The notes beneath the pieces are model-generated. The model saw only the letters and a program-made list of their open reading frames with translations. It had not been told where the DNA came from and did no database searches. Position numbers and translations under genes: made by a program. From NCBI GenBank assembly GCA_001929475.1, contig LXFE01003412.1:403-34655 (forward strand): 34,253 nt of DNA, given 5' to 3'. The stretch's first letter is position 1; each line of letters starts with the position of its first letter. Shown here piece by piece: positions 12,083-21,305 of this stretch. Origin of the DNA: Neolecta irregularis DAH-3. Taxonomy: Eukaryota > Ascomycota > Neolectomycetes > Neolectales > Neolectaceae.

Positions 12083-12579
12083 CGTCTAGAGAAGACCGCA
12101 GATGAGGATGTGGATGAGGGTTGGGTGGGACTGGCAGGGGTTGGTGGAGAGAAACAAAAAAGCGGCAGCGGAGACCGGATTGGAATCAAAATAACCACGC
12201 GTCATACCGCGCCGACACCAAGGCCAGCGACTATTTGGGCGAAGAAGCACGCGTATACGGACAGAGCGAGGCCTGACCCGGCTGGTGGTGGTGTGTTCAC
12301 AAAGGCTAGCGGTTGGAAGAAAGCATGTTGTCTGAAATTCTCCTCAGAAATGAACCTGCGCCTTTGCTGTCTGCCAGCTTTGTCCTTCCTTTTGCCTCGA
12401 TTCGCGGTGCGGTCCAACTGGTCTGTACCAACCAATATCCAGGTGGAATGTGCCTCATGGTGGAGTGTAGTCTGTGACGCAGGACCCAGGAGCGGGTGGC
12501 GCTGGTGTGGCGCATACGTACCAATGTCTGACAACCCCGCGCCCACCAGGCGGTGGCGTCAGCCTCCAGCAACTTTAAA
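12083..12579. promoter_or_regulatory. Shared divergent promoter region
   Basis: About 500 bp separate the start codons of the FHA protein (-) and the acyl-CoA synthetase (+), so both promoters must lie here. The stretch is GC-richer than other gaps, which explains long chance frames on both strands (for example 12065-12583 and 12546-12202). Those frames have no family signature and I did not call them genes. I did not find a convincing defined regulatory motif. Confidence 0.45.
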
Positions 12580-14942
12580 ATGACCAGCTACGCTGAAGCC
12601 GCCTCCGCTCTCCTCGCCATGCCTAAGGTGCGTTTTTCCCGTAGCCCTGTCTTCTTATCCGGTAGCAACTTTCTATTGAAGTCGGCCCCTACGACGTTCT
12701 CGAGAATGAATCGCGCATCAGACGCAACGTTCTCGCTAAAGACGCCCTCATTGAGACCGTGTACCCGGAAGTAAAAACTAGCTACGATGTCCTCTCATGG
12801 GCCGCAAAAACATGGGGAGACAAAAAATGTCTTGGCTGGCGGAGAGTCATCAAAACCCATGTCGAAGAAAAGAAGATCCGTCGAAAGGACGGTCAGGAGA
12901 CTGTCAAAAAATGGCAGTTTTTCGAATTAAGCGGCTACTCGTATCTTTCGTTCGTGCAAGTCCGTGAAAAAACCCTCATCTGGGGTTGTGGGCTCAAGAC
13001 CTTGGGCTTGAACAGGGGCGACAAAGTTCAGATATATGCCGCCACAAGTAAGGAGTGGTTCATGATGAGTCAAGGTGTGTGTCCTTTGTTGCTGCTTTTC
13101 ACCATTTAGCTTGCAACACTCAATCTCTCCCAATAGTCACAGCCTACGATACACTTGGAGAGTCCGGACTGACCCATTCACTCGTAGAAACCAGTGCAAA
13201 GGCCATCTTTTGCGATGGTATTCTTCTCCCATCTCTTCTTCGACCACTGGAAAAAGCCGAGGATGTGAAATTCATTATTCATACCGGCGACGTCAAGCAG
13301 GAAGACATCGACGCTCTCAAATTGAAGCATGAACGACTAACTATCCTCTCTCTTGAAGGCCTTGAAAAAGCGGGACAAGAACATCTGATTGCCCCAGATC
13401 CCCCAAGCCCAGATGATCTATGCTGTATCATGTACACGTCAGGTTCGACTGGACCACCAAAAGGAGTTATCCAAACTCACAAGAATGTTGTTGCATCGCG
13501 TATGTTTTCATATACATGATATTTCGTACTGACGCTCCGAAAGTAAGTGGCGTTAACGCATTAATCGGCGATCAAATCACTTCAAGCGATGCTTTACTTA
13601 CATATCTTCCGCTCGCTCACATTCTTGAATTTGTCTGTGAATTAACCTGTGTTTTCTGGGGTGCGGTTATGGGTTATGGCTCGGTGAAGACTATTTCCGA
13701 TGCTTCCGTTCGAAATTGCAAAGGCGATATCCGAGAATTCAGACCTACGGTTATGGTCGGGTGAGGCCACTCGCTCATTCCTGGTTCAGGTTCATGATTT
13801 AGTGTTCCAGCTGTTTGGGAACAGGTCAAAAAGGGAATTCAGAGCAAAGTCGAAGAATCGGGCGGTTTGCGGAAAAAGTTATTCTGGGGTGCATTTGCGG
13901 CAAAAGGCTTCTTGAAACAATATGGATTGCCAGGATCTTTCATTTTCGATCAACTTGTCTTCAAGAAAGTCAAAGAGGCTACTGGTGGTCGGCTCAAGAT
14001 AGTTCTGAGCGGCGGTGCTCCAATCTCCAACGAAACTCAACACTTTATTTCAATTGCTATTTGCCCAATGATCATTGGATACGGAATGACCGAGACTGCC
14101 GCGTATGTTGACTCTCTTCTCTTGCTAAAATAAAGAATGTGTAGTCTCATGAGGCCACGACATCATACGATTGGAACAGTAGGAGAACCAGTACCTTGTG
14201 TCGAGATTAAATTGGTCAGTGTACCTGATGCAGGTTATCATGCTCCGGTGTTTGGTGAACTCTGGCTTCGAGGCCCGAGCGTCACTTCTGGCTACTTCAA
14301 CCGTGACGAGGAAACCAAAGAAAGTTTCAGCGATGACGGCTGGTTCAAGACTGGTGATATTGGGACTTTTAAAGAAGGTGGACAATTGGTCCTTGTCGAT
14401 CGGAAGAAGAATCTTGTGAAAACTCTTAATGGGGAATATATTGCTCTTGAAAAAGTTTGGCCTATTTATATTAAAGACTAACAGGCTAGCTTGAAAGTAT
14501 TTATCGGTCAACTCCAGAAGTCGCTAATATCTGCGTCTATGCAGATCAATCAAAAGGTATTCTAATGTCTTGTAAATAATACGTCTGACTGCTATAGTTA
14601 AACCTATAGCCATCATCGTTCCTGCCGAAGCCGCCTTGAAAAAAGTGGCATCTGAAGAAGGCGTCACCGGTGAGTTAGAAGAGTTGGTCCTCAGCGAAAA
14701 GATTATTAAAGCAGTTCATAACAAAGTCCTTGCTCAGGGTAAAAAAGGCGGTCTTTCCGGAATTGAACTACTTCAAAATGTGGTTCTTGTATCCGATGAA
14801 TTTACCCCGCAAAATGAATGCGTCCTTTACCTGATTTACTTTTCTAATTTTTCAGGGACTTGTCACCTCTGCTCAAAAATTAAATCGAAAGGCAATTTTG
14901 GAAACGTACAAGGATGAGGTTAAGAAGGCCTATGAAGATTAG
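12580..14942 (+). CDS. FAA1: Long-chain fatty acid-CoA ligase (acyl-CoA synthetase)
   Basis: This enzyme activates long-chain fatty acids to acyl-CoA using ATP, and belongs to the AMP-forming adenylate superfamily. The spliced product is 686 aa, normal for fungal Faa1/Faa4. Exons: 12580-12627, 12666-13074, 13110-13499, 13544-13760, 13803-14102, 14136-14454, 14490-14556, 14598-14821, 14856-14942. Motifs include the ATP/AMP signature YTSGSTGPPKG, LPLAHILEF, LSGGAPIS, GYGMTET, the GWFKTGDIG fatty-acyl-CoA signature region, DRKKNLVK and LNGEYIALEK. The C-terminus reads GLVTSAQKLNR. The intron at 14822-14855 has a weak donor (GTCCTT) and leaves two extra residues (EC) before GLVTSAQ. All introns are 33-44 bp. 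The gene is divergent from the FHA gene. Assignment to FAA1 rather than FAA4 is by overall resemblance only. Confidence 0.94.
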
Positions 14943-15824
14943 ACATTTTGACTTGAATCACGTGTTACGTCTTGCAATATGTTTGTCATTTTTATTTCCG
15001 ATTTTATTAATGTCTTGATATGTTTTAGAAATATTCATTCATAGAAGAGAAGATTATATGATGTCTTGTATGATCCCATTACTCTTTTGCTTTACGGGTT
15101 CATTTTCTTTCCTCAAGAATGCATGGTATAGTAACATGAAAATTCTGCCAACTTATCTCTTGATGGAGTGCTTTTTCACCCCACAAGAGCAGCAGCTTTC
15201 ATCTTCACCAACACCATATTAATTGAGGTTAATAAGTGGATATATGGGATTACTAAAGAACGTCAATTGGCTAATTTCTCACTGCCTTGTATGTCAGATG
15301 AATTGCTAGAGCAAAGTGTAAGGATATATCCAGGGTATTACTGGATATATCTTACCAATGGAGCAAGTGGCAGAAAAGAAATAACAGCAATTGTATTTAG
15401 AAAGTATATCAAGACTAAGCTGGCATACCTTAACCTAAGCTCATAAAGTCTACAAGCTTAGATTAAGGAATATAACCTAGTCTTATTTGGAGCTCAACAC
15501 GTTACACAAAGTCTGAGCACCATTAGCTGCTATTGTTGCTACTTGTGCATTGGAAAGAATTCAAATCGATCTCCGTGATATGCGACATCAGCCTGATAGT
15601 CACTATAAATGGGTACTTAATATCAAAGGGTGAGGTTGGTGGATTCATCAGGTAGGACGATCACAGATTTGGTGGTGAGGTTGGACGATTCCTCAGATGG
15701 GACAGAACAACTGTGATACAGGAAAGGAAAGGTCTCTCAGACAACCACTTCTGCGCATATGTAAGTTCTACTTAAACAGAAGACTCCCAGCAAGAAATTC
15801 CGGTGGCGGAGTAGACAAACAGGG
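14943..15824. other. Intergenic region with small repeats, no supported gene
   Basis: This 880 bp gap is AT-rich. It contains one chance-looking + strand frame (15168-15446), the hairpin repeat at 15311-15370, an imperfect inverted repeat at about 15429-15472 (CCTTAACCTAAGCT against AGCTTAGATTAAGG), and two imperfect 31 bp direct copies at 15630-15660 and 15675-15705. The pattern suggests old insertions rather than a gene. Confidence 0.5.
15311..15370 (+). repeat. Hairpin-bearing repeat, copy 1
   Basis: An imperfect palindrome, AAGGATATATCCAG then GGTATTA or a similar loop then CTGGATATATCTT, is flanked by TGTAAGG on the left and TTACCAATGGAGCAAGTGG on the right. The same arrangement recurs inverted at 16710-16760. 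A shared palindromic core plus shared flank suggests two copies of one small element, such as a MITE or the end of a larger transposon. Confidence 0.5.
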
Positions 15825-16493
15825 TCATTTACGTTTGTAGATGCTAATCATATCCAGTTCTCCTACGTTGTAGTGATATTTCATCGGTTTCTCAAAATAG
15901 ACTCTCTCGAACTTATCGCTCAAAAGTGCTTCATAAAGCTCCGGAGATAACGTAAAAGGAGGACCACCGCAATGTACGTCCAATGGATGCTGTAAGGCGA
16001 TTAAAAGACCACCAGATCTTATCAACTCAGACATCCGTTTGGCCCAATTATTCCGCAATGAGGGCTGCAGTGCACAAAGAAACTTGAGGTTAGTGAGGAG
16101 AGAAATTTGTTTTATTTTGCGTACGGTATAATCATAGACCAAATCAAATGTATCTTTACACCAAGCTTCCGAACTCAAGAAGAAGTTACCGACTACAAAA
16201 GAGACCTTGTCGTTGGTATTTCGTTCCTGTGCCTCAGATATAGGGATTTCGCTTACATCAAGACCAATCATCTCCTCAACTCCTGGAATTCCATTAGCTA
16301 GGGCAGCCAAATCATAGCCACGCCCGCAGCCAGGAACGAGAATACGACGTGATGGCGGAAAATCATATTTTCCCAAAAGTTCAGTTAGAGCAGGTGAGGC
16401 GATTCCACGATCGAATGGCGTAAAGGACTTCTTCCACAGAGCCTTCCAGGCATGTGGCTGATTTTCCAGAACATTTTGTGATAGTGAGGACAT
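15825..16493 (-). CDS. TPMT-family thiol/halide S-methyltransferase
   Basis: A SAM-dependent methyltransferase of the thiopurine-methyltransferase fold; fungal and plant relatives methylate thiols or halides. Exons: 16493-16125 and 16082-15825, giving 208 aa. The 42 bp intron at 16083-16124 is a multiple of three and has no stop, so an unspliced reading looks open. Removing it restores VYDYTFLCALQPSLR, typical of the family. Motifs: N-terminal W-(x)2-LW and FDRGIASPAL; SAM motif I LVPGCGRGYD; acidic loop GLDVSE; then VVGNFF, DLVYDYT, LIALQHPLD and GGPPFTLSPELYEALL. Start ATG is at 16493. No signal peptide is seen, so it is probably cytosolic. The true substrate cannot be read from sequence. 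Confidence 0.88.
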   Translation of the reverse strand: MSSLSQNVLENQPHAWKALWKKSFTPFDRGIASPALTELLGKYDFPPSRRILVPGCGRGYDLAALANGIPGVEEMIGLDVSEIPISEAQERNTNDKVSFVVGNFFLSSEAWCKDTFDLVYDYTVRKIKQISLLTNLKFLCALQPSLRNNWAKRMSELIRSGGLLIALQHPLDVHCGGPPFTLSPELYEALLSDKFERVYFEKPMKYHYNVGELDMISIYKRK

Positions 16494-16607
16494 GATAAAA
16501 GTTTGTAGTTGTAGTTGGGTAGTAATAGGTTGGTTGTTTCTTGGTGAGCACAGTAGTATTGGTGTAAGCTATGCGCTGAGAAGTACGATAAGACCAAGTG
16601 TTATAAC

Positions 16608-16661
16608 TAGCCTAAGTATTCGTGCTTCTTAAAAAGGGACATACCTAGCCTAAGTATTCGT
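16608..16661. repeat. 16-bp direct repeat, period 38 bp
   Basis: TAGCCTAAGTATTCGT occurs exactly at 16608-16623 and again at 16646-16661, both preceded by an A/C-rich base pair context. It lies just upstream of the methyltransferase start, so it could be a pair of regulator sites or a footprint of a mobile element. Confidence 0.55.
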
Positions 16662-16709
16662 ACGTGGCTAGGAATATCTAACTTCCGCCTTTATATACTT
16701 CCGGTCAAG

Positions 16710-16760
16710 CCACTTTGCTGTATTGGTAAGATATACCCTTTGGGTATATCCTTACAATTA
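16710..16760 (-). repeat. Hairpin-bearing repeat, copy 2 (inverted)
   Basis: TTGGTAAGATATACCC, TTT, GGGTATATCCTTAC forms a near-perfect stem-loop with one bulged base. Read on the minus strand it matches the copy at 15311-15370, including the flank TTACCAAT(A/G) then AGCAAGTGG-like sequence. Confidence 0.5.
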
Positions 16761-17039
16761 GGCTTCCGGATCTTTGGAGATCTGAGTACAGAAGAATAGT
16801 AATATGATTGACTGTCTAACAGGAGAGGAAATAGGCCCCATTTTATAGCCGTTGCTGGCAAGGCAGATAGTAATTGAAATAAGCTGAGACTGAGAAGAGA
16901 GACGGAAGCAGCTTGACGGCGAGGAGGAGTTGTAGAGCTGTCTCGTCAACAAAAATCCATGGGTTGAAAAAGTGAAATACGAGATGGGGAAGTGTTCAGA
17001 ACTCGTTGAAATTTCATTGGCTCCGCAACACTGGCTAGG

Positions 17040-17625
17040 TGGTGATAACCTTTAGGATATGACTGGGGATGTTGAACATGACATGTCTCCTGGGTGTTTC
17101 AGAGCTGACACACTTGTAGCTCCACAGTTGCTGTTCCGACTTCGACATACGACAAGCCAAGATCGAATAATGGGTGAACTGTTTCACCGTGTTTATTAAA
17201 CACAGCAGCAATGCCAATGGGGTTAGATAATTTTCATCCCCATAACTTCATTTTCTTAGCATGTGGAATTGATTGATTTCATCTTACTTACAGCCAGCTG
17301 TTCTGAATCAGGTTTTGTATCTCGTGGAGAAAGGTCCCATTTCAGGACATATGTGCGCATCCTCTGGTTCAGAAAATTTTTGAAGTAGAGGAACAAGAAC
17401 ATGTCTATGCACTTCGGCTCGAGAATCAAATGCATAGTATGCAAAGAATGAAGCACTGGTTAGCGCTGTGAGACTCAGAATTACATCGTTCAAGTGGAGG
17501 GGCACTATATACTCCACTGCCCTTATCATGCAAACCACCAACCCTAATAGTGAGGATATCGAGGACATATCCTTACAATTGGTCTTTGCACCAAGAGAAG
17601 TTGATAACCTTTCACTAATATCCAT
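17040..17625 (-). pseudogene. Truncated dihydroorotate dehydrogenase (class 2) pseudogene
   Basis: Minus-strand fragments match the N-terminal third of mitochondrial dihydroorotate dehydrogenase, the quinone-linked enzyme of pyrimidine synthesis. They are, in order: a membrane helix and YYAFDSRAEVHRHVLVPLL with EPEDAH; LSPRDTKPDSEQLAV followed by a 33-35 bp intron-like gap; EVMGMK; then LSNPIGIAA and NKHGE with DLGLSYVEVGTAT; and finally PRRHVMFNIPSHI. The frame breaks after EDAH, again at an extra A between MGMK and LSNPIG (about 17240), and again before PRRH. The conserved GFDKHGE reads VFNKHGE. Homology stops near 17040, so the catalytic barrel core is missing. A functional copy would be expected elsewhere, because the pathway is normally essential. 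Confidence 0.8.
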
Positions 17626-17639
17626 CACAATTCAATTGA

Positions 17640-18320
17640 ATCACTCAATTATCATATTCAAAAACCTCCAGTTTATCCAGAGCCTTCAGATCCCTCAAAT
17701 CTCTCCGATCTCTCCCCCCAAAGAAAGCCTCACCCTCCCTGAACCCCCTTGGCAAATCAATGCCCCTCACCCAAGACTCCTTCGTGGAAGCTGCGGTCGC
17801 CCGACGCAGGCCTACTCCCGTTGATCGGTCTCCCAAAGGATAGAAGGGTCTCGTCCCTGCCCTCCTGCCATCCCAACCTGCTGCCTCGTTCGGTAGATCG
17901 GCTCGTACGCCTGCAGTCAGCACTACACCTCCCAATCGCGATTCACCCACCTGCAGCTGGTGCTTCATCGTCTTTCCATACCCACGGACAGCCGCCGGCT
18001 CTGCACAAACATCATGCTCTTGGCACACTGCTACCAACAGCGACCATGCGCCACCCCAGTACGCACCCCTTCATCTCCGTAATAAACCCCACACATATCG
18101 CAGCACTCTACGTTTTCCCGTCCGCGCAAAACAGCATCACCTTGCCCGCGCACCCGCCCATCTCATCCACTAGCCGCTGTCTGCGGGGGAGGCCAGGTGG
18201 AGAGGGCTGCGGGGACGATAGTGGGCAGGACGTTTGAGCGCAGGTTGGGGACAAAGTGGAAGGAGAAGACAGCAGAGGGCAGCAGGGCGAGGTAGATGGG
18301 GGCGGCGCAGAAGAATGCAA
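17640..18320. other. GC-rich block with competing reading frames, unassigned
   Basis: GC content rises sharply here. The minus strand gives a membrane-like run at about 18310-18190 (FFCAAPIYLALLPSAVFSFH). It also has a long frame at 18037-17645 ending KALDKLEVFEYDN. The + strand gives MPLTQDSFVEAAVARRRPTP from 17760. Further along it gives LVLHRLSIPTDSRRLCTNIM, a plausible 45 bp intron at 18058-18102, and ERAAGTIVGRTFERRLGTKW. Both readings break on stops, so this is either a gene I could not splice or a decayed one. I do not recognise a family on either strand. Confidence 0.4.
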
Positions 18321-18895
18321 ATTAATATAATGGTTCATACTATCTAATCCAAGGTAATATGGCCCCTTTAGGCCCATATCACCTTCTGACATTCAGTGGT
18401 GGTCACTTGCCCCAAGAAGCCCCACTTAAAGTAGACGTCCTACCCCGGACTTTTGAGTCTATCGTTTATTTTGAGGCAGTGCACGTCAAATGCACATCTT
18501 AAGCATTTCAGCCAGGGGAGGTTCATGCATCATGGCCTTGTTAAGTTTGAGAAATAAGATTTCAATTCAAGTATTCTGTTCACTCTTCGAGACTTGCTGT
18601 ATTCATTCCGTCGGTGATGTACTTGAACTTGTCAAGGCGTCTTACAACCTCATCTATTCAATGATTTACACTTTAAATCTGGCCAATGACCTTGGCACAC
18701 CTCAACTTGAGGCCTCTTACGGCTTCCCTATTCCTTAAGATGCTACCCCGCTGATATAGTGCTTCGCTTCTAAGGCCGCTTCGTTATTTAAGAATTAATG
18801 TTACTCGGCGTCATTGGTAATGGAGCCTTTTTCTCCCCACTTCTTCGTGTATAAGAATGTAGCTGTTCCCCCATTCTGAAGCACTGTCTTCAGCC
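18321..18895. other. Upstream region of the small secreted protein
   Basis: AT-rich stretch with no supported gene. A + frame at 18490-18738 has no start context or domain. A TATA-like TATAAGAATG lies at about 18851, roughly 45 bp before the start codon of the secreted protein, and could be its core promoter. Confidence 0.35.
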
Positions 18896-19380
18896 ATGCA
18901 GTTCACTTCTCTCATTGCTATCGCGGCTACTCTTGCTGCCGCCGCCCCAAATGACTGGATTTGTACTGGTTTCTCGATTGAATAATTCTCACATTTCAGC
19001 ATACCCAGAGTGTATTGAGTACCCAATCGGTGTTACCGCTTATACCGTTGTCGACTCTTGGGTTTTCACTCATATCGAAAGTTACTACCATAATCATGAT
19101 GTCACTGTCATCTCTGAGGCTGATATCACCACTCACATTATCTCTGTTATCCGTATGCTTCTTTTTTCTGAATATCATCTAACCCTGTATAGCCCACAAG
19201 ATCTTATATATCCCATACGACAGTGATTCCACCTGCGTGGTATATGTGCCTGATGATTACCACGAACGACGCGGATCCCATATCCTAAACTTCTGCAAGG
19301 ACTTGATCCACAAATGGCACGAGAAGATGCACCACCTCCATTCGCACTGGGATCATTGGAAGGCCCAGCATGGATTTTAA
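18896..19380 (+). CDS. Small secreted His-rich protein, effector candidate
   Basis: Exons 18896-18968, 19000-19152 and 19193-19380 give 137 aa. The first about 18 residues, MQFTSLIAIAATLAAAA, are a clear signal peptide with cleavage likely near APN. The mature part begins NDWICTAYPEC and has a central Val/Ile/Thr-rich stretch. It ends in a His- and Trp-rich tail (LIHKWHEKMHHLHSHWDHWK). Four cysteines are present, and W-x-C just after the signal peptide resembles the Y/F/WxC motif described for powdery-mildew effectors; the link is inference. The first intron may instead begin at 18963 (GTACTG donor, 37 bp), which would change WIC-TA to WIS and lose one Cys. No catalytic motif is seen. The His-rich tail could bind metal. 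Confidence 0.75.
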
Positions 19381-19831
19381 ATCCCCGATATAGATCTTTT
19401 CAAATAGAGCTCTCTTGTAGAGTCGGCCCCATTTTTCGTGGGTCGATCAAGTTTATTTGTGGAGGGGTAGAGATATACCGTTATTTCTAAAATTGATCCC
19501 ATTTGGGCTATTTGTTGCACCTTCTTTCGAGTGACCGATTTATGTTAATGGGATTTAGTTGTAAGAGGGCATCCGCAGTTGTTTTCATTATAGCATGGCC
19601 ACTTGTTTATTTGTCCCTGATTAGACAAAACTCTATATAATGGTGTTTAAATTATCTGCCTTATCATCGCTCCCTACACCTCGGTTTCTAGAACAGTTCC
19701 CAGTTCAGAGCTGCGTTACATCGAATAATACGAAAATATTTACTAATCTCGAATTTCGCGAGCCCGTGTTGTTTGATAAACGCAACTCTTGTGTATTATA
19801 GATGATGCCCATCCGTTTTGTTGTATTCTTA
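19381..19831. other. Convergent intergenic region, nothing recognised
   Basis: This AT-rich spacer lies between the 3' ends of the secreted protein (+) and the serine hydrolase (-). I see no open frame of interest or repeat in it. It presumably holds both polyadenylation regions. Confidence 0.5.
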
Positions 19832-20553
19832 TTATATTCGCGCTTTTACTGGCATATTTTCAAGTGCGGACAAATTTCTTTGACCGTCGTTAAACGGTGT
19901 GAGAAACTCACGTATCATTGCTATGGATTTCTCATCTTGGGGTATACAATGTCCACCGGTAAATCGAACGACTTTCGGCTCCAGGCAATTCCGTACAAGT
20001 GCCTCGGATTTCGCATTTGGAATAACATAATCTTGATTTCCCATAAAATGTAGACTTGGTGTCTGAATGATGTGTTGATAAAAGTCTGGTCGATGTGTTA
20101 ATAGAAACCCTGTGAAGAAGAGGACGAATCGAAATGGAGGGTGAACTGGGATACGAAAGTGCGACAATTGCTTGCGTTCAAACATGGAGATAAGAGCTCC
20201 TGCGAGGCATGCGCCCATGCTGAATCCCAGTATCCCGTCAAAAGGACCTTGTGTTTCGACAACATGAAAGACCGATCGAAACGATGTTTCGAGACCGATA
20301 TATTGATTTTCCTCGGTCACCCACCAAGTATACGCTTTCACGTCTTCGCCATTTGGGCTTTTTGGAGGTACCATTAGGTATTCAGACGCGATTTTAAGTG
20401 GCGAAGAAATACATATAAATTCAACTTCCGGAAACCTGGAAATTAACCCTGCAATTTTTTTTCGAAAAAATGGACCGCTCTGATTGCGTTAGTGAAAGTG
20501 AGGTAAAGTAAATAGAGTACTTGGTGATATCCATGAAGACAGAGAACGCGCAT
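19832..20553 (-). CDS. FSH1-family serine hydrolase
   Basis: A small alpha/beta hydrolase of the FSH1/ovarian-cancer-gene-2 family. Exons 20553-20521 and 20479-19832 give 226 aa, the usual size. The tiny first exon encodes MRVLCLHGYHQ, the family N-terminus with the oxyanion HG pair. The catalytic triad is visible: Ser in GFSMGACLAGAL, Asp in GNQDYVIPNAK and His in GGHCIPQ. The segment AYTWWVTEEN precedes a helix, as in homologues. No signal peptide is present, so it is cytosolic. Relatives include esterases in fungal secondary-metabolite clusters, but the neighbours here give no cluster context. The substrate is unknown. Confidence 0.88.
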
Positions 20554-21305
20554 TGGATGAAGCTAAATCTGGGACTTTTTTTAAATCAAGGGCAAGAATT
20601 TGTGAAACATTGTTGTATACGATGATCTATTTGATGATGCAGTTGTGGAACAGAATTCCCTGGACGGAGGAGCTTCGAGACCTGATATCAAGTTCTAGAC
20701 ATTTCTAAACGATAGGTGATGTGATATATTCAAAGGATTTAGATTTTCCACCTCCATTGGACGAATATGAGATGGTGAGATTCTAGTGAATCATTTCCAT
20801 TGTCACTGCTTTGTCAAGTCAACAAAATTGTTGAATTTGTACCAGCTTGATGCATATAATATGAAATTAAATATTGGTAATCCAAATGGACATTGTAGGG
20901 ACCAGGTTAAAATTTCATTATATTTTATTCCCAAGATCGGAATATCCAGCTGATTCCGTAATGAACAGGTTTTTTTGTAAAGTTTCCTTAAGGGATGTGC
21001 CGCTAGGGTGAATGCATCCAATGAAGGTTCAGCATTGTATATATGGATATGAACAGTCAAACCACGGCCATGATTGGAACAGATACTCTTGAGAATATAT
21101 GAGTCAAGAGCAAGTTAAAGGGGAACCAAGTATGTGAGGGAGGGCGAGGATTAAGTTGTTTCAGAAATAGCTGCGGCGCGCGACCTAGCCTAATGTAGAA
21201 ATATACATACGACATCATTTCCGCACCCACTTTTCTTCTCCACCGAATGATCACCAGGATATAGAAAACCTTTGCCAATTCAACGAGAGCTTACCCCGTA
21301 CTATA
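20554..21305. other. Divergent intergenic region, no supported gene
   Basis: This gap separates the hydrolase (-) from the acidic protein gene (+). A minus frame at 20803-21060 starts MTVHIHIYNAEPSLDAFTL but matches no family I know and has no splice partners. A second minus frame at 21057-21278 is also unassigned. Promoters of both flanking genes should lie here. Confidence 0.4.

Larger units (their letters stand above)
16494..17039. other. Intergenic region with direct and inverted repeats
   Basis: This is the upstream side of the methyltransferase gene. It holds a 16 bp direct repeat (16608-16623 and 16646-16661) and the second hairpin copy (16710-16760). The minus frame at 16758-16952 looks like chance. 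No gene is supported. Confidence 0.5.

Noticed and set aside
12065-12583. 172-codon + strand and 114-codon - strand frames in the divergent promoter
   Set aside because: They overlap each other on opposite strands, lack motifs and lie in the required promoter of two conserved genes.
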